From Doris montereyensis (Eukaryota; Mollusca; Gastropoda; Nudibranchia; Dorididae): 64,000 bases of DNA. Below the pieces are notes generated by a model. That model saw only the letters and a program-made list of their open reading frames with translations. It was not told where the DNA came from and did not search any database. Of this stretch, positions 11,431 to 23,277 are shown in pieces. The DNA is taken from NCBI GenBank assembly GCA_037039925.1, contig JAXRKP010000130.1, forward strand, positions 168,501-232,500, read 5' to 3'. The first letter of the stretch is position 1. Each line of letters opens with the position of its first letter. The position numbers and the translations under genes were made by a program.

Positions 11431-14400
11431 TCAAGAACTACTACTATTTAATTCCTTGTTGACTAACAATGACTCTTTAGCATGAGCAGGTAAAACTGAT
11501 TTCTTTTTCTTATTCCTTCTTTTCTTCTCAACACCCCCTTTGGTTATGTCCATAACTGTCTTTTGCTTTTTCTTTTTACATGAAAGAGGATTTGGTCCAC
11601 CCTTTCTTTTCTTTTTCTTTTTGATGATTTCTTCCTCTTGCATGCCCATTTCTCTACTGAAGTCTTGAAATGTTTGCCTCTTGCTGACTTGTCACAGTTA
11701 ATTTCTCTGTGGTTTTTGTCTTGGCCAATTCTTTTGCAGCTGATGAAGGCTCCTCTAAATTAATACAGTTATAAGATATGTGAAGTAGTGGCATATTGTG
11801 TTCCCTTAATTTGGTAGCAAGTTCTTCGTCCTGTAAGATAGATATAAAGTCAGAATGCTAAAACAACATGATAAAATAAACATTTAAATATGACTGATGT
11901 GACTTTAATAATATCTTTTTACATGCAACAGGGAAAGAAAGGCCATAAGTGAGAATGATGGATGGGCATGCTAAAAGGGTTTTTTAAGTGAGTTTTACTG
12001 ATTCTAAAAAGCAATTTAAACTTTGAGAATTTTCTCCCTCAAAGACGTAAAAAGCTTGCATAGTAACCCTTGAAATGATATAGATTTAATAACAAAAAGT
12101 AAAATAAATGTTATCTAATTAGCTCGGTAAAATTTTCATTTTCATATTTTATGAAAGAGCTGTACTAAAATACTGCAAAAAATTGCCATACTCTATCAAA
12201 TTGAGAAACAACACTCAGTAAATAAATTAAACTGCTAATGTGACAAAAACAAAAGAGGAAGAAGAAACACTTTACTAGTGGGCTTCTCGTTTGAGTTAAA
12301 CTTTTCTAAACATTGGACATCTATTCTATTTTTATATTTATAATTCTGAATAGATCATTCTTTGTGCATCAAAGGTTTTGTTGCCAGTGGCATATTCTTA
12401 ATTATCCCAAGATCGTTTTTATTTGATTTCTTTTTCTACCACTACCAGTGACGTTTACTTTTAGAAAAATTTAATTCTTTTCCACCTTTGACTTTGAGTA
12501 GCATTTTCATTGACTTAAGCTCCATTTTCGACAATTAAAAAGTAAAAATAGTAGCATTCATGCCTAATAGTAATACTTATCTGAGAATGGAATCATTGTC
12601 GCGGGGTTAGTTATGCCTGTCTAAATGTAATTTTTAAAATTAAAAACTCGATAATCACCATCTTTAATTTTTTCAATCACTTTGCCATTTTCACACAAAT
12701 TCATTCATAAAAATAAAATACTTTACATGCAGAACATTACTTTTCAAGATTAAAATATATGTCAAGTTCTGCATGAAATTATCAGTATTAATAGCATCAC
12801 ATAAATTAACATTATATCTTTGAATATACGTTACGATCATTATTAATATTATCATAAAAGCAAATAAACTGTCAACTTCAGTTTACCGTACAGAATTACA
12901 TTGTTACAAAAATTCTGATGTTAGTTGGGGCACAGTAACAGGCTAGTTTGTTGATAAGGCTAAAAACAATTAAGAAAAATTAATAATTATTATCATCTTA
13001 AGGAAGCTGGCCTAAACACAGTGAAGTCTGTGGATTGATTCTAAAAGTGTTAGTCAGTCAGAGATCCTGCAACAGTTGTGTGATTCAAATCAAGGGATAT
13101 AAACTTGAATATAAATCACACCAAATTTTATTTAATGTCATTTATAAATACAGTAGAAATACTTTAAACCGAAAGAAGCTAAACCGAAAAAGTCGATGAA
13201 CCGCAAAGAAATTGATAAATTGTACAAGTTTCTTCTTTGTCTTTGTATCAGTTCTTATGATAAACCGAAATGCTTCTAAGCAAATGTCTTTAAACCGAAA
13301 CAACTTTCCCCCTTTTTCTTTCGTTTCATCCTCTTCAATTTCAATAATTCAAAGGGGTCACACTTGGTCACACGTAATGCCTATCGATATGAAATAAAGA
13401 GCGTAACTGAGGAGATGAGGGGGAGGGGGGTGGTAGTCAAACCCTTCAATCACCGCACATCGCTTGGACGGCGAAAAGGGAAGACAGCAGGGGACTGGCA
13501 CGGGAAGGGGAAGGTGGGGGTGTAGAACCACGCAGGCGAGATGTTCTTGCTTGCTCGTGGTAAGTGTATAGTGGTGTAAGCACGTGGTAAGGCCTAAGTG
13601 TAGTGTAGATAGCTTCGCATTGGTACGCCTGTTTAAGTGTGTACTCGTTGGTATGTGTGTTCGCACATGTGTGTGTGTGTGTGTGTGTCTGCTTTGTTTT
13701 AGGCCTTTTCAACATGGGGATAGGGGTGTGTAGAGTTTAGCATTGATGCATTTCATTTCCATTCACTTGTCTCCCAATCGTTTGTGCATCATTCATTTAA
13801 TTCATCTATCACTATCACGAGAACTTTTGATCGTTTCTGTTTTTTTTAGTTTTAATTAGCCAGTCAAAGATGTCTAAAAGAAAGCACTGTGCATACACAT
13901 TGTAGTTTAAACTCAATATTCTTTCGGAAGTGGATGAAAAGAAATTAAACAAGACGGAGATATGTAAAAAGCACGGCATCCGAACTCAACATTATCAACC
14001 ATTTTGAAGGACAGGAGAGGATACAAAGGCTCGTGAAGAAACAAGTTTCGCCCGTCTACGATGGATAGACTTCCGTCTCAAAATCACGCCAAATATCTAT
14101 AACAAACTTTTTCAAGAAAGCCTTATAAGTTGTATCCCTATCCCACACCTTTCCTATTTTCCTTTTTTTCTTCTTGTTTTAATGAAATAAAGATGAAGAG
14201 ACTGAATGAAAGATGAATACCTGTGATCCAAATCTGTATTTTGTATTAAGTGTGAATGAGAGTATGAATGGGAAAAAATAAAAATAAAACAACCCCCCCC
14301 CCCAACAAACCAACAATCAAAACAATTACATTATTATGGTCACCAAGAGGGCCTCTGTATTCATCAACATTAACAAAAGGAAACAACCCAATACAAACAT

Positions 14401-15438
14401 AGTTACCCCCTTTAAAAACATCGCAAAAAAGGGAACTTGCTTTAAACCAAAATGCCTTTAAACCAAAATGGTTTAGAGGGTCCCCAAAATTTCGGTTTAA
14501 AGTATTTCTACTGTAGTTTTTTTTAGAAAATGTATACAAACAAAGTTTATTTGGTACAAAAAGGACAGAGCAATCTCTTGAAGTTTATGAATCCTTTAAT
14601 GCTTTTGCTCATTCCAACTTATCCTCGACACTGTTTTACAATTTCAATAATGTAAAAATTAAAATTTCAGATATCAGTGACCTCTTCTCGTCACATCTTT
14701 ATTTATATTACCATTACCAGTCATAAGTTGCTTGAATCTGAATCAACTTAAAATAAATCAATATAACTCCAAACAAACACAAATCACAAATAATTTGCTT
14801 GTAGGCACAAAGGCTGATTGGTGAAACTTAAACAACCCTTAGCCAACTTAGTGTCTGACAAGAATGAGTTGGACAAGTTTCATGGAAGTGTTGTGGCGCA
14901 ATCAGTAGTATTGCCAGTTTGTAATCACGACATTGGTTCAAACGTTTTTTTGCTAACGTGGAAAAGGATTTCACTTTTCTTTCTCATTTGACTCAGGCAT
15001 GAAAATAGGCAGAGAAAAATATCTCATCTTATTATGAAACGCCCAACAGGCAACTGTACAGCTCTCTAGGAAGTTATAAAGTGCCTTGAATAAAATGGCC
15101 TGTTGGGGGATAAAAAAATTTAAGTTGGTGAACCTGCACTTGGGCAAGGAGTTTGTGGGGACAGTGACTATAAGTCGTATACAGCCACCTTCTCTTATCT
15201 TTATTATGATTATCACAGAATAGTGTGGGAATCAGGCATTAGGCCATAATCCATGTCAAAAGCTACATATTACTATTACATTACATTTGTTCACTTACTT
15301 GTGTTGCAACAATGTACTTGCAGTCACCTTTCAGGGCTAATTTCTTAAGACATTTTGTTGCTCCTTTGAACCATTTGTGAGGACATTCAACTATATCATA
15401 TTGTGAAAGCACTTTGTATGGGCCAAACAATAAAGGTC
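11431..15438 (-). CDS. UTP23: UTP23-like rRNA-processing protein, last two exons (frame broken once)
   Basis: Two minus-strand exons join in phase 0. Exon at 15299-15438 (acceptor tttgcag, donor gtaagt) encodes LLFGPYKVLSQYDIVECPHK ... CKYIVATQ; exon at 11431-11830 (acceptor ttacag) continues DEELATKLREHNMPLLHISY, then a basic tail with KGGPNPLSCKKKK. The C-x-H segment, the IVATQD end of the PIN-like fold and the GPNPLS-C-K-rich tail are characteristic of UTP23, a nucleolar small-subunit processome factor needed for early 18S rRNA processing. In the last exon the frame stops at TAG (11655-11657), while the GPNPLS tail continues in another frame, so one base is lost or gained between about 11658 and 11692. 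It is a spliced copy, not a processed pseudogene. The N-terminal exon (DGTF region) was not found up to 23 kb, so completeness is unproven. Confidence 0.8.
11831..13150. other. Intron of the UTP23-like gene, left part
   Basis: AT-rich sequence with no recognisable coding or repeat family. The rest of the same intron carries the Tigger-like element (13151-14513) and a SINE (14890-15185). Confidence 0.5.
13151..14513 (+). mobile_element. Tigger/pogo-type DNA transposon, internally deleted
   Basis: Terminal inverted repeats cagtagaaatactttaaacc at 13151 and its reverse complement ending at 14513 extend at least 24 bases (…aaaccgaaa). They are flanked by TA (13149-13150) and TA (14514-14515). 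CAGTA termini with TA duplications are typical of the pogo/Tigger branch of Tc1/mariner. Inside is a remnant of the transposase N-terminus (see 13870-14035); the DDE catalytic part is missing, so at 1363 bases this is a non-autonomous deletion derivative. It is inserted in the UTP23-like intron. A simple (TG)n run lies near 13670-13688. Confidence 0.9.
13870..14035 (+). pseudogene. Transposase N-terminal HTH (CENP-B/psq type) remnant
   Basis: Starting at an ATG (13870) the frame reads MSKRKH, meets a stop, then continues FKLNILSEVDEKKLNKTE and ICKKHGIRT before further breaks. The pattern 'lysine-rich start, K-L-x-I-L-x-E-V-D, K-T-E-I-C-K-x-x-G-I' is the first helix-turn-helix of CENP-B and Tigger/pogo transposases, which binds the element ends. 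Stops and loss of the DDE domain make it a relic. Confidence 0.8.
14890..15185 (+). mobile_element. tRNA-derived SINE, family 2, copy 1
   Basis: It starts gttgtggcgcaatcagtag, followed by a B-box-like ttggttcaaac. The tail contains aaaatggcctgttg, about 225 bases downstream. A second copy at 52825-53065 shares the same head ('gttgtggtgaaatcgtag ... gtaatcatgac ... gattcgagac') and tail ('gaaatggcctattgtgtgg'). It lies in the UTP23-like intron. Confidence 0.65.
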
Positions 15439-17150
<1,712 letters not shown>

Positions 17151-18528
17151 TACTTTAAGAATTGTTCTAATCTTATGGTTATCCTCTTTTTTTTTTCATA
17201 TTTTATTTTTATTCTAGATCTGAAATTCTCCTCATTTCTTCACATCCCCTCTACTACGTTTCTTATCATCACTGTCTTTCTTTCTTCCCTACTCTGTTTT
17301 TCTTTTGACATCAATTGTGTGATGCCTGAGGTAGTTTAGATCTAGAAGGGTATAGACTAGAAATCTGGGTCAAGGAATTTTCAATTTTTGCCAGGATAAA
17401 ACAAGTTGCGTTTAAGTCTACCCTTCATGATTCTGATAGTGGCTTCCCAGTTGATGATAAAGTTATATCTGCAAAAAGAGAATGAAAACTCAAAAATTCT
17501 TAAATAAGTTTCTTAACTGTCTTTTTCTTTAGATCTTTAAGCTTTCTAAAAATTTTCTTTTGACAATCAGGGATTTTGATGCCTAGCTGAAAGCAAAAAG
17601 GGTTGTGCGACTGACAAGTCTTACCTGTTTGATTCTTCAGTGGTCCACCTTAATATCTCCACAAAATACTGGTATAGTTCTTATTTTTGTGACATGACAA
17701 ATATTCAAGACCGACAGTGATATGAAATGTAGCATCACCAAGGATGTGAATATTCAGACACTAAATGTTTTTATCCAAATGATTCTGCCCAGTTGTTTTA
17801 TTTTTGTATAAAATACTGACCAGGCAGATAAACAATAGTATACTTGCCTGCAGGGATTAAAGCTATGAGTTTCAGATTTTTAATGTATATCTGAGGTCAT
17901 GTAAGGGCCATTTACAGAATTTTAGCACACAAATCAAAGGGAAATTTTATTATGTTGAATTATTATGAATGTCATCAATTAATGTCACTAAGTAAAAAAA
18001 GTGAGTGTGAGTCAAGACATTTTATTTATGTGTATAGGCCTACATTTTTTTATTAGAATTATTTGGGAGTGTTTTAAAAGGTGTCAATGAGTCACAGTAC
18101 TCGAAATATGGACCACGAACAGTACTAGCCTATTTCATACATTTTCTGCTGGTCTGATAGGGGGCATCGGGCAATCTTTTTGATGAAGTTATAGAGAGTT
18201 TGCAGTTTCTTATAGTATGGGATTATAAGGAATAAAAAGTATTTGCAGATTGATGTTGGGGGAATCATGAAATATATTTTTTGATGTTGTGATCAGTGGC
18301 AGTGAGCGGTAATAGGTTCACCCAGGCCTAATATGCCTCAGACATGATATGACGGACTAGAATCACGCTTTGCTTGTTAACACACACATCACATGATAAC
18401 TCATACTGGTGTTTGTGACTTGTTGCACTAGTCTGAGCGATAACTTCTTTCCTCTATAGATCTAGTCTCTAATAACAACCAAGATTTCAAAATTTTGATG
18501 TAAGCCTACATGTTTCTGTTTCATGATA
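17151..18528. other. Intergenic, nothing recognised
   Basis: AT-rich sequence without convincing coding, RNA or repeat structure. A candidate acceptor and short minus-strand frame near 17390-17460 could not be tied to a gene. Confidence 0.4.
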
Positions 18529-19245
18529 CAGTGGAACTTCTCTAATCGGGAAGTCTCGGTCGATTGTAAAATCATCCCAATTTGTCGGGTTTACTGATAT
18601 CCCAGGGACCTAGGGATTTTGGTTTTCTCTCAGCAGTTTGAGGTACCTAAGCCCTTCTGTGACTGTGAGTAGTAAATTGTAGAATAAAACGAAGAAGTAG
18701 CTACAGGATCAGTTCATCAAAATGAAAATGGCATTCATCAGAGATATCCCTCACACTCAGTCGATCTCCGTTGGACAATAGATAGATAAGACATGTAATC
18801 AAGAAGGCATGGATCGTTGATCGTTAAATCTCCTGGCATGTTCACCCTTGTGATAGACGGATGAAGTGGGCAATAAAAGACTGACAATGCACAACTTTTT
18901 AAGCGCCGCCCGTGTCAACAATGTACTGTATTGTTAGGTGGACAAGCAAGGAATGACTCGACGCATGCTTTCATACGTTCATAATGGATGTCTGGTGTGT
19001 CTGGCTTATGATCGCCGTGAACTGGTACTTGTGGCATTGTGTACACATTATGCGATGCATAACATAACATGTGTAGCACTTATGCAGGTGTAACAATTGA
19101 TGTTTTGCTAACACGGAAACGATATTTGGATAACAAGTGAGTGTTGGAATAAAAAGATATGGGGGAAATTGTGATGACAATCAATGCAAGCCTGCGAAAA
19201 AATTGTCCCAATTAGCCAGGGACCTTTCCCGTTTAGAGAGGTAAA
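18529..19245. mobile_element. Pogo/Tigger-like MITE
   Basis: The left end is TA + cagtggaacttctctaatcg (18529). Near the right end, the reverse complement of 19225-19243 reads acctctctaaacgggaaagg. So the inverted termini share a(c/t)(c/t)tctctaa(a/t)cgggaa, but the right-hand CAGTG is worn away. Interior is non-coding. The start CAGTGGAAC is typical of Tigger-type elements. Confidence 0.6.
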
Positions 19246-19289
19246 ATATATAGAAAAAATTTTGTTGCTTTTCATTTAACACCTTTTCA

Positions 19290-19660
19290 AACAATCCATG
19301 TAAAATATTGACTGTTGTAGGTATGCCTGTCTTCAATGCTTCTGGCGGTATAGAATCTGGACCTGCAGTCTTGTTTAAATGTAGTTTAGCTATAGCCTTT
19401 GCAATCTCTTTTCGTGTTGGTGGTCCACAGCTGATAGAGAGATCTCCTTTTCAAGCACGATATTTGGCGAGTTTTTTTGGTCTGTTTATTAGATGTTTAA
19501 AATGTTTCACCAATCATCTTTTCTGGGCTTCCTTGTCAAAAATGGGGTTGCCATTGATATCCTTCACTTGCATCATTTGTCAGTGCGTAGATTTGCACTT
19601 TGTTGGTCCTCTTGTTTCTTGACCCTGGTATGGCTATGACCGATAAATGCCGGTTTGTTA
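19290..19660 (-). mobile_element. RTE-like LINE fragment (endonuclease-RT linker)
   Basis: On the minus strand an almost open frame reads VKDINGNPIFDKEAQKRW, then LVKHFKHLINRP, then CGPPTRKEIAKAIAKL and AGPDSIPPEALKTGIP. 'Instruction-to-linker W..HF..LLN, then PPT-x-E-I-A-x-A-I-x-x-L-x-x-x-K-A-x-G-P-D-x-I-P-x-E-x-L' is the stretch just before the reverse transcriptase in RTE-type and related non-LTR elements. Only this stretch survives. Confidence 0.75.
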
Positions 19661-20536
19661 CAGCACTCTGTTCAGCGCTATACCCAGGAATTGCCATTTG
19701 CCTGCTACAAAGCTCTTAGCAAGATGCCCAGCATAAGCCGGGAAGAAAGGACGGATCACGAGAGGACTGAATATTCCTCCCTCTTGTAACTCTCTTACCG
19801 TCTTACGTTCATCCTCTTTAAAACAATGCTTTCTGATTGGTTAATAGTTTAGTAAACAGGGAAAAGGACGCATTCAGGCTCATAAAGGTTATGTCCAAAG
19901 ACACTCGGTTGAGTCTATTTCAAAGGGGTGCTCCATCATTAACTTTGACTTGGACAACTGGTAGCAACAATGCTAACAAATAGATTTTTTAAAAATCTAT
20001 TAAAAATTCAGTTATGATTGTTGAGGTACATTATCTAGTTTCATGCTATGTTTGTTATTGCGTGTTTATCAATGAATATGACTGTGCGTTTTAATAAACA
20101 TGCTGGTGGTTATGTTAACTCCTTAGATTTGTTAGCAATAGTCCTAATGTCCCTGCTCTCGTGGATGTTGAAAAAGTCTGGACTCCAACTATGCGAGGTC
20201 AAGCCACAGCCTATTACCATCCAGAGTTCAGGGAGGCCATCCACTGTCCCACTCCCAATGGAGTGTCCTTCGCCACCATTCAAAATTTTGGATGTGATCT
20301 TTACTAAGTGGCATTTTGTTAGTATGAGGCTTAATGCTATCTGACTGGCATAGTTGGAGTTGGAAGAGCATATAGGTGATAACTTAGAAAAAGAAGTGCC
20401 AGTACATGTCAGTTTGTAATTACGTGTATAAGCCGAGATTAGTCGACGGAGCTAATAAATGACAAGGACACATACAAACAGGCAAGACATAATACTACAT
20501 GATGTATCCATGCACGTGGTCGTGAAATTTATTGAA
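19661..20536 (+). other. Intergenic with a coding-like remnant
   Basis: Between about 20130 and 20290 a + frame reads PNVPALVDVEKVWTPTMRGQ then YYHPEFREAIHCPTPNG, which looks like former protein, but the frame is broken on both sides and I do not recognise it; a transposon origin is likely. The remainder shows nothing. Confidence 0.3.
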
Positions 20537-20970
20537 ATTTTGTTTTGGGAAATAATAAGCAAACCACATCCCATAACTTGAGATCACCCCCACGCAAATG
20601 TCCACCAGTCCTGAGTGGACCTCCGTGCCGAAAGGGAGGTGGGGCTAGACCTCCACAATCCTTCATTGAGAGAGTCCGGGCAATGACTCCCTTACCATAT
20701 AGAATGATTTTTAATATTCATATTTGTACCATCAAAAGTGTCAAGGAGTTGTAAGTAAAGACACATATGACCTATTATATGAGCCAGTTTTGGAAAATAA
20801 CAAGCAAGCCATGTCCCGCGTTCTCCTCCAACTTGAGATCCCTCCCCCACCCCCCGCGAATGTCTACCAGCTCTTAGTGGACTTTCGTGACGGAGTGAAG
20901 GCAGGGCTGGACCTCCAGAATCCTTCATTGTGAGACAGTTCGGGTGATAGCTTCCTTACAATATGAAATT
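20537..20970 (+). repeat. Diverged tandem duplication, unit about 250 bp
   Basis: Copy 1 (about 20537-20706) and copy 2 (about 20786-20970) share, in order: ttttgg(g/a)aaataa(t/c)aagcaa, acttgagatc, aatgtc(c/t)accag, agtggac(c/t)t(c/t)cgtg, ctccacaatccttcattg versus ctccagaatccttcattg, and a terminal ccttac(c/a)atat. The two are clearly homologous but substantially diverged, so the duplication is old. Confidence 0.75.
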
Positions 20971-21198
20971 ACATTATCAATAATATGCATACTTGTATTA
21001 TCATAACATGTATACCAATATCATGAATAATTAATTTATTATGTAATTGATTCTTGTAGTATATCAGGATAAAAGGGATGGCGCAATAAAATGCAATGCC
21101 AGTTCATCTGATTATGACGTTGGACTCACACAGAAAGATACTAAGAAAGAGGAAGACAGAAAGATAGACAAGGAGATGGGAAGAGAGAAAGAGATAGA

Positions 21199-21412
<214 letters not shown>

Positions 21413-21762
21413 GGGGAATAAAAGAGGGAAGGAAAGGAAGAAGGAATGGAAAAAATAACCAAGTGTGTGTGAGTGGTTATATAAATATTAAAGTCAAGCT
21501 AGTACATATCTAGTTGGGTGCACAGATTAGCAGCTAAGATGCCACCCGATCTTTTAGACCAAAACATAAAGGGTTATTTGTTTCTAGTCTATCTAAACGC
21601 TGAAATTAGTAGGTGAAAACCCCAAAACAACCAAGTATATTATTGATTGCGGTACTAGATCTAGTACTACTGAGAACATAAGTGTCATATAAGAGAACAT
21701 TCCAACAAAACAATTACATGTGACCATTAAATATTTCATGTTCTAGAGGAGATATTAAAATA

Positions 21763-21800
21763 CAGTAGTGACCACCAAAATGCCTATACTATGACAACTG
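21763..21800 (+). repeat. Solo pogo-type terminus
   Basis: TA followed by cagtagtgaccaccaaaatg resembles the ends of the MITEs at 6909 and 10025 but no matching right end was found. It could mark a broken element. Confidence 0.35.
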
Positions 21801-21907
21801 ATCTAGATCTACACTAACACTACAGTAGTACTCTAACTCTTACAGAAAATAACGATTTTGTTGTTGTTGAAACTTAGATCTAGATATATTTATTCGGGAG
21901 CATGTCT

Positions 21908-22193
21908 ATGTTCCCCCAGGTCTATGTTCTCTCTCTCTCTCTGTTTGTCTGTGTGTCTCTCTGTCGGTCTGTCTGTCTCTCTGACAGTCTGTCTGTCTCA
22001 CTGACTGTCTGTTTGTCTTTGTCTGTCTGTCTATCTCCCTCTTTCTCTCTCTTTCTGTTTGTCTGTGTGTCTCTCTGTCAGTCTGTGTCTCTCTGACAGT
22101 CTGTCTGTATCACTGTCTGTCTGTCTGTCACAAAAATTGCACATGCAGTACCTTTAAAACACACACGCAATCTCTATAGACCTGGGGGAACAT
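21908..22193. repeat. 18-bp perfect inverted repeats flanking a pyrimidine microsatellite
   Basis: atgttcccccaggtctat (21908-21925) and its exact reverse complement (22176-22193) bound about 250 bases of (TCTG)n/(TC)n simple repeat and a short unique tail. The structure is MITE-like in size but has no visible target duplication. Confidence 0.7.
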
Positions 22194-22933
22194 CGGGTAC
22201 CTCCCATTTATTATATCTAGATCTAAATCTAGATTTAGATTAGATTAGACTATCTAGCCTCTAGATTTAAATAATTTGTTAAACGTATCTCTTCAGAATC
22301 TATCACATACAACAAATTGTGGTACTTTACTGGTAACGTTGAATTCACCTGGAGACTTGGAAAGATGGCATGAACATAGCCACATTGAAGATCTTTGACC
22401 ACACGGCTTAGTCTACTTTCGCTTTTCTTTTCAGCCGTGCCTTAGTTGTAGCATTGCGGTGTCGATTCAAAATTAAAACGATTCTTCTTCTTCTTCCTCT
22501 TCTTCTTCTTCACAGATAATGACAAAAAGTAAGGATTTTAAGAGGCTGAGGCCTAAAAAACTAACCAACTCTTGAGTCCTACCAGTACGCATATCTTTTG
22601 ATTTAACCCAAATCGTTAAACCAATTTGCATTTTAAAGTGATGTGCTTATTCTGTTTCTGTCTTTCTTGGTGGGTGGATTTTTATTTCTGTTGGCAGTCC
22701 ATTCCACCGATTTACTGTACTAGGGTGAATGAATGCAGGAGACAATCAGTGTTTGAAGATGGAACCATGTATGTATGACATCCTGATCTGTTTATCTTAT
22801 ATTAATTTAAAGCTATCCTAATGGAATACACATTTGGCCATGTATGGCTTTAAAGAAAATATTCATTTTACTTCTGACTTTATGTTCTTCTTAAGGTATC
22901 ATATTGGTTTTGGTATTTCCTTTAGTGTATGAG
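22194..22933. other. Intergenic upstream of the ISY1-like gene
   Basis: Contains GATCTAGATCT-type stretches (22205-22265), a (TTC)n run near 22480-22512 and no recognised gene. A minus-strand frame near 22340-22440 with a possible donor was examined and not accepted. Confidence 0.4.
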
Positions 22934-22935
22934 GA

Positions 22936-22938
22936 ACA

Positions 22939-23022
<84 letters not shown>
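22936..23022 (+). repeat. (GA)n microsatellite
   Basis: About 85 bases of GA repeat, ending roughly 255 bases upstream of the start codon of the gene at 23278, so it may lie in or near its promoter. Confidence 0.95.
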
Positions 23023-23027
<5 letters not shown>

Positions 23028-23277
23028 TTACACGTACTAAGCACAACAACGCCGTATACCAAGGCCTAGAGACGGCCTTGCGTATACACGATGAACTGTA
23101 GATCTAGCGTTATTACGAGACGTCTTTTTTTCTCAGAGTTTGTTCTAACCGACACCGCTTAAATGAATATAAAACTATTTTTTAAAATTAAACGAGCTCG
23201 GTGTCGGTCCGTGCTTCTACTTTCTATTTTCATGTTCGGTTATTCTAAAGAACAATCGTCAGTGTATACACTTTACA

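Noticed and set aside
22340..22440. N-terminal exon of UTP23 on the minus strand
   Set aside because: A frame ending at a possible donor exists but has no start codon and none of the expected N-terminal motif.
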